Shown here: positions 51,585 to 60,761 of the stretch, piece by piece
Layout: the number at the start of each line of letters is the position of its first letter
Numbering within the stretch: the first letter of the stretch is position 1
Assembly: GCA_031375105.1 (NCBI GenBank)
Contig: JANMHJ010000040.1
Location: 1 to 64,000 of the forward strand
From: JANMDU01 sp031375105
GTDB taxonomy: Bacteria > Pseudomonadota > Gammaproteobacteria > Burkholderiales > Burkholderiaceae_C
Length of the DNA stretch: 64,000 nucleotides
Direction: 5' to 3'
The notes under the pieces: generated by a model
What the model saw: only the letters and a program-made list of their open reading frames with translations
The model's database searches: none
Told to the model about the DNA's origin: nothing
Program-made: the position numbers and the translations under genes

Positions 51585-54551
51585 ATGCAGACGACCACCC
51601 TTCAATCCGGCTCCAGTGTTTCTTACCTTGCAGGCGACGTGCCTGCCGCTCAGGCTGCGACCTCGCAGGCCGCCAGCAACCCTTACAGCAGCTACCAAAT
51701 CATCCGCCGTAATGGTTCGGTAGTGCCATTCGAGCCCAGCAAAATTGCTGTGGCCATGATGAAAGCTTTCTTGGCAGTGCATGGCACACAAGGCGCAGCT
51801 TCGGCCAGCGTGCGCGAGGCGGTTGATTCGCTGACCAGCAATGTGGTGCGCGCTCTGATGCGCTCGCGCCCAGGTGGAGGCACCTTCCATATCGAAGATG
51901 TGCAAGATCAAGTTGAATTGGGCTTGATGCGCGGTGAGCACCTAGAAGTGGCTCGCTCCTATGTGCTTTATCGTGAGCGTCGCGCACAAGAGCGCGCCAA
52001 AGCACCTGCAACAGCCGTTGTGACCACGCCCACCTTGCACGTTGTCGATGGAGGCAAACGCGTGCCTTTGGATATGGCTCAACTGCAAGGTTTGATTGAA
52101 TCGTCGTGTGCCAACCTGAGCAAAGATGTCAGCCCTGCACCTATTCTTGCGGAAACTCTGCGCAATCTGTATGACGGTGTTCCAGTGGATGAGGTCTACA
52201 AAGCCTCGATCCTCGCCGCTCGCACGATGATCGAGAAAGAGCCCGACTACACCTATGCCACATCGCGCCTTCTCCTGCACACGATCCGCAAGGAAATCTT
52301 GGGCAAGGAAACCACACAAGCTGAAATGGCCGTGGAATATTTGGAATATTTCCCTCACTTCATTCACAAGGGTGTGAAGAACGAATTGCTCGATGAAAAG
52401 CTGGAGCAGTTTGATCTCAAGCGCTTGGCCGCAGCCTTGAAGCCCGAGCGTGATTTGCAATTTGATTACCTCGGCCTGCAAACCTTGTATGACCGCTACT
52501 TCCTGCACGTGCGCAAAACCCGCATCGAAATGCCTCAGGCCTTCTTCATGCGCGTGGCTATGGGCTTGTCGCTCAATGAGATTGACCGCGAAGCCCGTGC
52601 AATAGAGTTTTATGAAGTCCTCTCATCATTTGACTTCATGAGCAGCACGCCCACCTTGTTCAACAGCGGCACACTTCGCTCGCAGCTGTCTTCGTGCTAT
52701 CTCACCACCGTGCCAGATCACTTAGATGGCATCTACGAATCCATCAAAGAAAACGCGCTGCTCTCCAAATTTGCAGGCGGCTTGGGCAACGACTGGACGC
52801 GCGTACGTGCCATGGGTTCTCATATCAAAGGCACCAATGGCGAATCACAGGGTGTGGTGCCTTTCCTCAAGGTGGTCAACGACACGGCCGTGGCTGTGAA
52901 CCAAGGCGGCAAACGTAAGGGCGCGGTTTGCGCTTATCTAGAAACCTGGCACTTGGATATAGAAGAGTTCTTGGAACTGCGCAAAAACACCGGTGATGAT
53001 CGCCGCCGCACGCACGACATGAACAGCGCCAACTGGATCCCCGATCTCTTCATGCGTCGCGTCATGGAAAAGGGCACCTGGACGCTTTTCTCGCCCCATG
53101 ATGCGCCTGATCTGCATGATCTGTTTGGTTCGGCGTTCGAGAAAGCCTATGTGGCTTATGAGAAAAAAGCGGCAGAAGGCAGCCTCAAGCTGCATAAAAC
53201 TGTGTCTGCCCCTGATCTGTGGCGCAAGATGCTCACCATGCTCTTTGAAACTGGCCACCCTTGGATCACCTACAAAGATGCTTGTAATGTGCGTTCACCT
53301 CAGCAGCATGTGGGTGTGGTTCACTCCTCTAACCTGTGCACCGAGATCACACTTAACACGTCAGATACCGAAACAGCTGTGTGTAACCTCGGCTCAGTCA
53401 ATCTCGTGCAGCATTTGAAAGACGGCGCGAACGGCAAAGAGCTGGATCGCGTCAAGCTGCAAAAAACTATCACGACCGCGATGCGCATGCTAGACAACGT
53501 GATCGATATCAATTACTACGCCGTGAAAAAAGCGCGTGACTCCAATATGCGTCACCGTCCTGTGGGCTTGGGGCTGATGTCGTTTCAAGACTGCCTCTAT
53601 GAGCTGCGTACACCCTATGGCTCGGATGCGGCGGTGAAATTTGCCGATGAATCCATGGAAGCGATTTGCTACTACGCCTACTGGGCCTCCTCCGAGTTGG
53701 CCAAAGAGCGCGGCAAGTACACCAGCTACAAAGGCTCGCTCTGGGATCGCGGCATTCTGCCTTTAGACACACTGGACATGCTCGCTAAAGAGCGCGGTGG
53801 TTATGTGGAAGTTGATCGCTCTAGCACGATGGACTGGGATGCTCTTCGCAAAAAGATCGCGCAAGATGGCATGAGAAATTCCAACTGCGTGGCGATTGCG
53901 CCAACTGCCACGATCTCCAACATCATCGGTGTGGACGCTTGCATTGAGCCTTGCTTTGGCAACCTCTCCGTGAAGTCCAACCTGTCGGGCGAGTTCACCA
54001 TCATCAACCACTACCTCGTGCGTGATTTGAAGCGCTTAGGCTTGTGGGACGATGTGATGGTGGTGGATTTGAAGCATTACGATGGTTCGCTGCGCCCGAT
54101 TGATCGCGTGCCGCAAGATATCAAAGCTTTGTATGCCACGGCTTTTGAAGTCGACACCACTTGGGTAATCGAGGCAGCAGCCCGTCGCCAGAAATGGATT
54201 GATCAGGCGCAGTCGCTCAACATCTATATGGCAGGCGCTTCCGGTAAAAAGCTCGATGACACCTACAAGCTGGCTTGGTTGCGTGGCCTCAAGACCACCT
54301 ACTATTTGCGCACGGTTGGCGCTACACATGCAGAGAAATCGACCGTCACATCAAGCACGCTCAACTCGGTGGCCTCGGGCGGTGGAGTGGGTGGCTCGGG
54401 TGTGAGGAGTGCTTCCGTGCAAGCGGCCAAGCCGGCAATGAGTGCTTTAGATGCAGCTGCTGCTGCAGCGCAAATGCAGCTGTCTTCTTCGCCAGCAACC
54501 GACATCAAGTTCTGCGGTGTGGATGACCCCACCTGCGAATCTTGCCAATAA
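51585..54551 (+). CDS. nrdA: Class Ia ribonucleotide reductase alpha subunit, two ATP-cones
   Basis: 988 residues, about 230 more than E. coli NrdA. The extra length is a second ATP-cone: the first is YQIIRRNGSVVPFEPSKI with RGEHLEVARSYVLYRERR, the second LHVVDGGKRVPLDMAQL with YTYATSRLLLHTIRKEIL. Active-site cysteines appear in LSSCYLTTVPDH and SSNLCTEI, and the C-terminal DDPTCESCQ is the redoxin-facing CxxC. Reduces NDPs to dNDPs. AGAGGA precedes ATG. NrdR-controlled; nrdB follows after 188 bp. Confidence 0.95.
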   Translation: MQTTTLQSGSSVSYLAGDVPAAQAATSQAASNPYSSYQIIRRNGSVVPFEPSKIAVAMMKAFLAVHGTQGAASASVREAVDSLTSNVVRALMRSRPGGGTFHIEDVQDQVELGLMRGEHLEVARSYVLYRERRAQERAKAPATAVVTTPTLHVVDGGKRVPLDMAQLQGLIESSCANLSKDVSPAPILAETLRNLYDGVPVDEVYKASILAARTMIEKEPDYTYATSRLLLHTIRKEILGKETTQAEMAVEYLEYFPHFIHKGVKNELLDEKLEQFDLKRLAAALKPERDLQFDYLGLQTLYDRYFLHVRKTRIEMPQAFFMRVAMGLSLNEIDREARAIEFYEVLSSFDFMSSTPTLFNSGTLRSQLSSCYLTTVPDHLDGIYESIKENALLSKFAGGLGNDWTRVRAMGSHIKGTNGESQGVVPFLKVVNDTAVAVNQGGKRKGAVCAYLETWHLDIEEFLELRKNTGDDRRRTHDMNSANWIPDLFMRRVMEKGTWTLFSPHDAPDLHDLFGSAFEKAYVAYEKKAAEGSLKLHKTVSAPDLWRKMLTMLFETGHPWITYKDACNVRSPQQHVGVVHSSNLCTEITLNTSDTETAVCNLGSVNLVQHLKDGANGKELDRVKLQKTITTAMRMLDNVIDINYYAVKKARDSNMRHRPVGLGLMSFQDCLYELRTPYGSDAAVKFADESMEAICYYAYWASSELAKERGKYTSYKGSLWDRGILPLDTLDMLAKERGGYVEVDRSSTMDWDALRKKIAQDGMRNSNCVAIAPTATISNIIGVDACIEPCFGNLSVKSNLSGEFTIINHYLVRDLKRLGLWDDVMVVDLKHYDGSLRPIDRVPQDIKALYATAFEVDTTWVIEAAARRQKWIDQAQSLNIYMAGASGKKLDDTYKLAWLRGLKTTYYLRTVGATHAEKSTVTSSTLNSVASGGGVGGSGVRSASVQAAKPAMSALDAAAAAAQMQLSSSPATDIKFCGVDDPTCESCQ

Positions 54552-54587
54552 AAACAGATGTCGCTTTGTGCTTTGTTTTCCGTGAGC

Positions 54588-54630
54588 TACTGATTTCATA
54601 GCAATCGGTGGTGCGCGAAAGCAAAGCTGT
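54588..54630 (-). repeat. Possible 43-bp repeat copy between nrdA and nrdB
   Basis: Contains GATTGCTATGAAATCAGTAGC on the minus strand, split here over 54590-54610, similar to the copy at 1209, with a 1-nt length shift. Confidence 0.4.
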
Positions 54631-54739
54631 GATTTCAAAGCGATGTAATTCAGCAACACAAAATCGAGTTCAGATGTCGCAAGACTTGCAAGAAATTTGC
54701 ATTTGCATTCATCTGCTCTCATAATCGGAGCATTCACTT

Positions 54740-55954
54740 ATGTTGACCTGGGACGAAGAAGTCAAACCCGCACTGCAAACTATTCCTACAAGTGGCTCCT
54801 CGATGAGTCACTTGGATGCAGTGCCTTCCCCGATCGCAGTTGCTGATCGCAAAACATTGGACGATGGCGCACCGATGCCTGCCAATTTTGCTGCCACTGC
54901 GCAAGCCGCTGAACACTCCAACCAAGCCAACACGCATCGCCGCGTGACCGCTGCAGACAAACGCATCATCAACGGCGCGACGGATGTGAATCAGCTCGTG
55001 CCCTTCAAATACAAATGGGCTTGGGAAAAGTATCTCGCCACCTGCGCCAACCACTGGATGCCGCAAGAAATCAACATGACGCGCGACATCGCCTTGTGGA
55101 AAGATCCCAACGGCCTGACGGATGATGAGCGCCGCCTGATCAAACGCAATCTCGGCTTTTTCGTGACGGCGGATTCTTTGGCTGCCAACAATATCGTGTT
55201 GGGCAGCTATCGCCACATCACTGCACCTGAGTGCCGCCAGTTCTTACTGCGTCAAGCCTTTGAAGAAGCCATTCACACCCATGCCTACCAGTACATCGTG
55301 GAATCGCTGGGCTTGGATGAGGGTGAAATCTTTAATGCCTACCATGAGGTGGCCAGTATTCGCAACAAGGATGAGTTTCTCATTCCGTTCATTGACACAT
55401 TGACCAATCCGCATTTCAAGACTGGCACGCCCGAAAACGATCAGAAGCTTTTAAGAAGCCTGATTGTCTTTGCCTGCCTAATGGAGGGTTTGTTTTTCTA
55501 CGTCGGCTTCACGCAGATTTTGGCGCTTGGCCGCCAAAATAAAATGATGGGCGCGGCAGAGCAGTATCAATACATCCTGCGCGATGAATCCATGCATTGC
55601 AATTTTGGCATTGACCTGATCAATCAGATCAAGCTGGAAAATCCGCATCTGTGGACGGCGGAGTTCAAAACTGAGATCAATGCTTTGTTCATGAAGGCCG
55701 TGGAGCTGGAATACGCTTACGCCGAAGACACCATGCCACGCGGTGTACTTGGCTTGAATGCATCGATGTTCAAAGGTTATCTGCGCTACATCGCCAATCG
55801 CCGTGCGGTGCAGATCGGCTTAGAAGAATTGTTCCCCGGTGAGGAAAACCCCTTCCCGTGGATGAGTGAAATGATCGACTTGAAGAAAGAGCGCAATTTC
55901 TTCGAGACGAGAGTGATTGAGTACCAATCAGGAGGTGCGCTGTCCTGGGATTGA
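54740..55954 (+). CDS. nrdB: Class Ia ribonucleotide reductase beta subunit
   Basis: 404 residues. The di-iron ligands and radical-site segment are seen in QFLLRQAFEEAIHTHAYQYI, EYAYAEDTMPRGVLGLNASM and DESMHCNFGIDLINQI; the C-terminus LSWD is short. Supplies the tyrosyl radical to NrdA. The N-terminal 55 residues are variable. In operon with nrdA. Confidence 0.95.
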   Translation: MLTWDEEVKPALQTIPTSGSSMSHLDAVPSPIAVADRKTLDDGAPMPANFAATAQAAEHSNQANTHRRVTAADKRIINGATDVNQLVPFKYKWAWEKYLATCANHWMPQEINMTRDIALWKDPNGLTDDERRLIKRNLGFFVTADSLAANNIVLGSYRHITAPECRQFLLRQAFEEAIHTHAYQYIVESLGLDEGEIFNAYHEVASIRNKDEFLIPFIDTLTNPHFKTGTPENDQKLLRSLIVFACLMEGLFFYVGFTQILALGRQNKMMGAAEQYQYILRDESMHCNFGIDLINQIKLENPHLWTAEFKTEINALFMKAVELEYAYAEDTMPRGVLGLNASMFKGYLRYIANRRAVQIGLEELFPGEENPFPWMSEMIDLKKERNFFETRVIEYQSGGALSWD

Positions 55955-56176
55955 TCCATTGGGTCGATCTGGGTAGGCATACCAAGCGATTGGTCAAGGA
56001 AGGCGGTGGCTGAAAAGCCGCTGTCTTCAGGTTTGCTAAAGCTCAACATAGAGCTGGCAAGCTAACCCTATTCAGGCTGTTGGGCTTTTAGTCCAGCGGT
56101 TTGAATCGCTTGGCGTGCATCTGTACGCGAAGTGTTTTATCTGTTGATCCGTAAACTAGATCTAGGAGAAACAATC
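55955..56176. other. Gap between nrdB and histone-like gene
   Basis: 222 bp with a small hairpin (AGCGGC...GCCGCT region about 56004-56020). No gene seen. It should hold the promoter of the histone-like gene. Confidence 0.4.
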
Positions 56177-56581
56177 ATGGCAACTGCGAAAAAAGCACCG
56201 GCAAAAAAAGCCGCTGTAAAGAAACCCGCTGCGAAAAAAGCAGCAGCTAAGAAGCCCGCCGCCAAAAAGGTAGCAGCTAAAAAAGCACCGGCAAAAAAAG
56301 CCGCTGCTAAAAAGCCAGCCGCCAAGAAGGTAGCGAAGAAAGTTGCGGCCAAAAAGCCAGCAGCGAAAAAAGTAGCGAAAAAAGCGCCTGCTAAAAAAGC
56401 AGCAGCGAAAAAAGTAGCGAAAAAAGCAGCAGCTAAAAAACCTGCCGCTAAAAAGCCTGCTGCCAAGAAAGCCGCGAAAAAGCCCGCTGCGAAAGCTGCG
56501 AAAGCACCCGCTGCCCCTGCGGCTCAGACGACTCTGAACCCGCAGGCTGCTTGGCCGTTTCCAACGGCCAGCAAGCCCTGA
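56177..56581 (+). CDS. Histone H1-like Lys/Ala/Pro-rich DNA-binding protein
   Basis: 134 residues from ATG 56177 (TAGGAG upstream). Almost the entire chain is a tandem of AKKPAAKK, AKKVAAKK and PAKKAA motifs, like eukaryotic H1 tails and AlgP/Hc1-type proteins. It should bind DNA non-specifically and affect nucleoid structure. The final 25 residues (PAAPAAQTTLNPQAAWPFPT) are not basic and end with conserved-looking WPFP. Tandem codon blocks make its length prone to change. Confidence 0.92.
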   Translation: MATAKKAPAKKAAVKKPAAKKAAAKKPAAKKVAAKKAPAKKAAAKKPAAKKVAKKVAAKKPAAKKVAKKAPAKKAAAKKVAKKAAAKKPAAKKPAAKKAAKKPAAKAAKAPAAPAAQTTLNPQAAWPFPTASKP

Positions 56582-56599
56582 TAGGGTTTGAGCAACTGA

Positions 56600-56628
56600 A
56601 AACCCGCCATGCAAATGGCGGGTTTTTT
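56600..56628 (+). terminator. Rho-independent terminator
   Basis: Stem AAACCCGCCAT with ATGGCGGGTTT, 4-nt loop GCAA, then a T7 run, 18 bp after the histone-like gene. Confidence 0.93.
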
Positions 56629-56653
56629 TGGCTGTGAGTTTGCTAAAAACTGC

Positions 56654-57139
56654 TCAGCTCGAAGAAGGAAACACCCAAAGCAGCAGTGAGGTCATCACCA
56701 AATACCGTAGAAACTTCCCAATCAGCATATAGCCCACACAAGGCCAAAACGGTAATCGCAGCCAGCCTGCTACCGCGCACAGCGGATCACCCACAACGGG
56801 CAACCAAGAGAGCAAACAAGCCTTGGGCCCAAGTTTCTCCAACCATTGCAAAGCCTTGAGCTGGACGGAATGGCCTTTGTATTTATCTACCGCACCGTGT
56901 GCACCATAGCCGATCCACCAATCAATGGCGCCGCCAATCGTGTTGCCAGCCGTCGCTACCAAAATCGCGGGCCAAAACAAATCGGGATTGAGCTTGATCA
57001 GGCCAAATACGGCGGGCTCTGAGCCCAAGGGCAGCAAGGTCGCAGAGATGATGGAGATGAAGAAGACCGTGGTCAAGCCGAACTGAGGCAGCGCGAGCCA
57101 TGCCATGATTTCCAAGAGCCAAGAGGGTAAATTTTCCAT
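56654..57139 (-). CDS. YqaA/DedA-like membrane protein
   Basis: 161 residues from ATG 57139 (MENLPSWLLEIMAWLALPQF). The SNARE-associated/DedA motif appears as LLPLGSEPAVFGLI and GNTIGGAIDWWIGYGAHG with later WLEKLGPKACLLSWLPVVGD. Members are membrane proteins connected with lipid transport and envelope stability. The gene points away from dusB. Confidence 0.85.
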   Translation of the reverse strand: MENLPSWLLEIMAWLALPQFGLTTVFFISIISATLLPLGSEPAVFGLIKLNPDLFWPAILVATAGNTIGGAIDWWIGYGAHGAVDKYKGHSVQLKALQWLEKLGPKACLLSWLPVVGDPLCAVAGWLRLPFWPCVGYMLIGKFLRYLVMTSLLLWVFPSSS

Positions 57140-57207
57140 AGGGTGACAGTGCTGAGGGAGTATACTCGTGCCTCTTTTTTCATCAATTTCTCTCCCGCCA
57201 AATACCC

Positions 57208-58275
57208 ATGAACACCGAGCTTTTCGGTCCACGCATTGGCCCCTACCAGTTGCCCAGCCCGGTGTTTGCTGCGCCGATGGCGGGCGTGACGGATTTGCCG
57301 TTTCGCAAGCTGTGCAAATTTTTTGGTGCGGGTTATGCGGTGAGTGAGATGGTGACTTCGCGCAAGGAGTTGTGGGCGAGCTTGAAGACATCGCGCCGCG
57401 CCAACCATGAAGGTGAGTCTGCACCCATTGCCGTGCAGATCGCGGGCACGGATGCTTTGATGATGGCCGAGGCTGCGGCCTACAACATTGACCGAGGTGC
57501 GCAGATCATCGACATCAACATGGGTTGCCCTGCCAAGAAGGTTTGCAACAAATGGGCGGGCTCGGCCTTGATGCAAGACGAAAAACTGGCGCTGCAGATC
57601 ATCGAAGCTGTGGTGCTAGCCGCGCAGCCGCATGGCGTGCCGGTGACGCTCAAGATGCGTACTGGCTGGTGTGCCACCCATAAGAATGCGCTGAGCATCG
57701 CACTGGCTGCGCAAGCGGCGGGCATTCAGATGCTCACGATCCATGGCCGCACCCGCGAGCAGGGCTACAAAGGCGTTGCCGAATACGAAACGATGGCGGA
57801 GATCAAAAGCCGCCTGCATATTCCGATGGTGGCCAATGGCGATGTGGATTCACCGGAAAAAGCCAAAGCAGTGTTAGCGTTTACTCAGGCCGATGCCGTG
57901 ATGGTGGGTCGCGCAGCGCAGGGCAGGCCGTGGATTTTTCGTGAGATCACGCATTATTTGCAATCTGGCGAGCATCTTGCGTCGCCCTTGGTGGCCGAGG
58001 TGCGCCGCGCGATGCTGGCACATTTGCTGGAGCACTATGCGCTGTATGGCGAGTTCACGGGTGTGCGCAGCGCTCGCAAACACATTGGCTGGTATGTGCG
58101 TAGTTTGCCCGGTGGCGAAGCGTTTCGCCAGCAGATGAATGCAGTGGAAGATGTGCAGGAGCAACACCAAGCGGTTGCCGATTATTTTGATGATCTGGCT
58201 ACGCAGATGGATCGCTTACCCGTGCAACAGACGAGCTTGAATGAAGAAGAAACCGAAGAATTGAGTTTGACATGA
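57208..58275 (+). CDS. dusB: tRNA-dihydrouridine synthase B
   Basis: 355 residues of a TIM-barrel flavoprotein: VFAAPMAGVTDLPFRKLCKF at the start, catalytic Cys in INMGCPAKKVCNKWAGSAL, TVKMRTGW-like LKMRTGWCATHKN, HGRTREQGYKG and NGDVDSPEKA. Reduces uridine in tRNA. Ends in an ATGA overlap with fis, the usual dusB-fis operon. Confidence 0.96.
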   Translation: MNTELFGPRIGPYQLPSPVFAAPMAGVTDLPFRKLCKFFGAGYAVSEMVTSRKELWASLKTSRRANHEGESAPIAVQIAGTDALMMAEAAAYNIDRGAQIIDINMGCPAKKVCNKWAGSALMQDEKLALQIIEAVVLAAQPHGVPVTLKMRTGWCATHKNALSIALAAQAAGIQMLTIHGRTREQGYKGVAEYETMAEIKSRLHIPMVANGDVDSPEKAKAVLAFTQADAVMVGRAAQGRPWIFREITHYLQSGEHLASPLVAEVRRAMLAHLLEHYALYGEFTGVRSARKHIGWYVRSLPGGEAFRQQMNAVEDVQEQHQAVADYFDDLATQMDRLPVQQTSLNEEETEELSLT

Positions 58276-58505
58276 GCAAGAAAAATATTGAAGACTGTGT
58301 GCGCCAAAGCTTAGATGTGTATTTCAAAGATTTGGGCAATGAAACGCCGCACGATCTCTACAACATGATGCTGGAGATTTTTGAGAAACCCATGCTGGAA
58401 GTGGTCATGCGCCAAGCAAGTAACAACCAATCCAAAGCCGCCGAATGGCTGGGCTTGAATCGCAACACGCTGCGAAAAAAACTCACCGAGCATCAGATGC
58501 TTTGA
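58272..58505 (+). CDS. fis: Nucleoid protein Fis
   Basis: 77 residues. C-terminal helix-turn-helix NQSKAAEWLGLNRNTLRKKL; N-terminal beta-hairpin arm is short compared with E. coli (98 residues), as normal in betaproteobacteria. Coupled to dusB by 4-bp overlap. Bends DNA and regulates rRNA and other promoters. Confidence 0.95.
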   Translation: MSKKNIEDCVRQSLDVYFKDLGNETPHDLYNMMLEIFEKPMLEVVMRQASNNQSKAAEWLGLNRNTLRKKLTEHQML

Positions 58506-58578
58506 GGCTGTCTTGCAGCAAACATCTCTTGTGACTGATCCATACAACGCATTTTCATAAAACGACAGGGAGCCGCTC

Positions 58579-60168
58579 ATGCGTGCATTGATATCTGTAT
58601 CTGATAAAACTGGCGTGCTCGAATTAGCTCGCCAACTGCATGCCTTGAAGGTGGATTTGATCTCCACCGGCGGCACGGCCAAGCTACTGGCCGACAACGG
58701 CCTGCCTGTCACGGAGATTGCGCAAGTCACCGGTTTTCCGGAAATGCTCGATGGCCGTGTGAAAACCTTGCATCCCAAAGTGCATGGCGGCTTGCTCGCG
58801 CGGCGCGACTTGCCAGCGCACATGGCCGCTTTGAACGAGCATGCGATTGAACCCATCGATCTGCTGATCGTGAATCTTTATCCGTTTGAAGCAACGGTGG
58901 CAAAAGCTGGCTGCACGCTGGAAGATGCGATTGAAAACATTGACATCGGCGGCCCAGCGATGGTGCGCAGCGCGGCGAAGAATTGGAAGGATGTGGCGGT
59001 GCTTACCGATGCGTCGCAGTATGCGGGCGTGATTGCTGAATTGAAAGCGGGGGGCATCAGCCAGATGACCAAATTCGCGCTGAGCGTGGCAGCGTTCAAC
59101 CGCATCAGCAACTACGATGGCGCGATCAGCGATTACCTCTCTACTATCGATTTCGAAGCATCTCACGCAGAAAATACGCTGACTAGAAGCCAATTTCCCT
59201 CTCAAACCAATGGCCGGTTTGTGAAATTGCAAGATTTGCGCTACGGCGAAAATCCTCATCAAGCCGCAGCGTTTTACCGTGATTTGTATCCCGCGCCGGG
59301 CTCGCTGGTGATGGCCAAGCAATTACAGGGCAAGGAGCTGAGCTATAACAACATCGCCGATGCAGATGCCGCTTGGGAGTGTGTGAAGAGCTTTTCTGAG
59401 CCTGCATGCGTGATCGTCAAGCATGCCAATCCATGTGGCGTGGCTGTGGGCATGGATGGCTTGGCGGCTTACAGCAAAGCCTTTCAAACCGATCCTACCT
59501 CTGCGTTTGGCGGCATCATTGCCCTGAACTGCGCGTTGGATGAGCAAGCTGCATTGCAAATTTCAAAACAGTTTGTGGAGGTCTTGATTGCCCCGAGCTA
59601 TTCACCCGAGGCGCTGGCGGTGTTCAAGGCGAAAGCGAATGTTCGAGTGTTGGAGATCGCTCTGCCACCGGGCGGAATCACTGCTTGGGACAAAGGCCAA
59701 AACTTGATGGATGTCAAGCGCATTGGCTCTGGGCTGTTGATGCAGACGGCGGATAACCATGAACTGCAACTGACTGATTTGAAAGTTGTGACGAAACTAC
59801 AGCCCACGCCTGCTCAGTTGCAAGACTTGCTGTTTGCTTGGAAAGTGGCGAAGTTTGTGAAATCCAACGCGATCGTGTTTTGCAAAGATGGCATGACGAT
59901 GGGTGTGGGGGCAGGGCAGATGAGCCGCTTGGATTCAGCGCGGATTGCGAGTATCAAAGCCGGGCATGCTCAGCTGAGTTTGCAGGGCACCGTTGTGGCC
60001 TCTGATGCGTTTTTCCCGTTTCGCGATGGCTTGGATGTGGTGGTCGATGCAGGCGCGACCTGCGTGATTCAACCCGGCGGCAGCATGCGCGACAAGGAAG
60101 TGATTGATGCTGCCGACGAACGGGGTGTTGCGATGGTGTTCTCTGGAGTTCGTCATTTCCGCCATTGA
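58579..60168 (+). CDS. purH: Bifunctional AICAR transformylase/IMP cyclohydrolase PurH
   Basis: 529 residues. N-terminal IMP cyclohydrolase (LISVSDKTGVLELARQLH, STGGTAKLLADNGLPVTEI, KTLHPKVHGGLLAR) and C-terminal transformylase (RYGENPHQAAAFYRD, VKHANPCGVAVG, DAFFPFRDGLDVVVDAGATC). Last two steps of purine synthesis. Between the domains, STIDFEASHAENTLT is encoded by a 43-bp repeat copy. ruvC, often next in Burkholderiales, is absent. Confidence 0.97.
   Translation: MRALISVSDKTGVLELARQLHALKVDLISTGGTAKLLADNGLPVTEIAQVTGFPEMLDGRVKTLHPKVHGGLLARRDLPAHMAALNEHAIEPIDLLIVNLYPFEATVAKAGCTLEDAIENIDIGGPAMVRSAAKNWKDVAVLTDASQYAGVIAELKAGGISQMTKFALSVAAFNRISNYDGAISDYLSTIDFEASHAENTLTRSQFPSQTNGRFVKLQDLRYGENPHQAAAFYRDLYPAPGSLVMAKQLQGKELSYNNIADADAAWECVKSFSEPACVIVKHANPCGVAVGMDGLAAYSKAFQTDPTSAFGGIIALNCALDEQAALQISKQFVEVLIAPSYSPEALAVFKAKANVRVLEIALPPGGITAWDKGQNLMDVKRIGSGLLMQTADNHELQLTDLKVVTKLQPTPAQLQDLLFAWKVAKFVKSNAIVFCKDGMTMGVGAGQMSRLDSARIASIKAGHAQLSLQGTVVASDAFFPFRDGLDVVVDAGATCVIQPGGSMRDKEVIDAADERGVAMVFSGVRHFRH
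59142..59184 (-). repeat. 43-bp dispersed repeat, copy in purH interdomain region
   Basis: On the minus strand it starts AGTCAGCGTATTTTCTGCG and ends AAATCGATAGTA. Read by purH as TIDFEASHAENTLT in the linker before the transformylase domain. Confidence 0.7.
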
Positions 60169-60199
60169 TGACAAACGATTTGCTACTAAATATATAGCA
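60157..60199 (+). repeat. Possible 43-bp repeat at 3' end of purH
   Basis: The right half TTTGCTACTAAATATATAGCA fits, here given over 60179-60199; the left half, which includes the purH stop codon, is weak. The right half is also a small inverted repeat. Confidence 0.45.
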
Positions 60200-60245
60200 A
60201 ATTGTTCAAATCATAAAAGGGCGAGAGCACACTTTTATCATTGAA

Positions 60246-60740
60246 ATGCAAGAATTTCCGCGCACATTGAAAATCCTCACGGTCTATGGCCTGATCTTCG
60301 TGGTGTTGTTCCTCGGATTGCAATGGTGGATGGCTGAGCAGCGCAAGCCTCGCTTGATTGTCGACGCTGCCGGGCAGACGCAGATCGTGTTGCCACGGGA
60401 CCGCAGTGGCCATTATTTCTGGATTGCGCAGATCAACGGCAAAGAGGTGGAATTTTTGGTGGACACTGGCGCTAGTCAGACCTCGATCTCAAAGGCCTTG
60501 GCACAAGAGCTGGGTTTGCAGGAGCAGGGCAGTGCGAATTTCAGCACGGCCAATGGCATGGTGCGAGGCGGCTTGTCCCAAGCCACGATTTTCTTGGAAG
60601 GTGGCCTAAAATTTGAGCGCCAGCGCATTGCTGTCTTGCCGCAGATGGAGCGGGTGGGTTTGCTTGGAATGGACGTTTTGGGCAAACTCAAGCTTGAGCA
60701 GCAGGGTAAGGAGCTGCGGATCACCGTGGTTCGCCATTGA
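60246..60740 (+). CDS. Retropepsin-like aspartic protease, membrane-anchored
   Basis: 164 residues: one N-terminal membrane helix (TVYGLIFVVLFLGLQWWM) and an aspartic protease domain with the catalytic VDTGASQTSISKALAQ and the closing flap-type GLLGMDVLGKLKL. This is the TIGR02281-like clan AA family, working as a homodimer in the periplasm. Substrates unknown. It is followed after 21 bp by the enoyl-CoA hydratase gene. Confidence 0.85.
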   Translation: MQEFPRTLKILTVYGLIFVVLFLGLQWWMAEQRKPRLIVDAAGQTQIVLPRDRSGHYFWIAQINGKEVEFLVDTGASQTSISKALAQELGLQEQGSANFSTANGMVRGGLSQATIFLEGGLKFERQRIAVLPQMERVGLLGMDVLGKLKLEQQGKELRITVVRH

Positions 60741-60761
60741 CGGAGCAAAACGAGAAGCACC

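Noticed and set aside
51122..51712. 196-codon frame running from the nrdA leader into nrdA
   Set aside because: Crosses the NrdR boxes and the nrdA start, with no ribosome site or domain.
56137..56466. Hydrophobic Ala/Phe-rich antisense frame in the histone-like gene
   Set aside because: Direct consequence of reading AAG/AAA/GCC repeats backwards; not a membrane protein gene.
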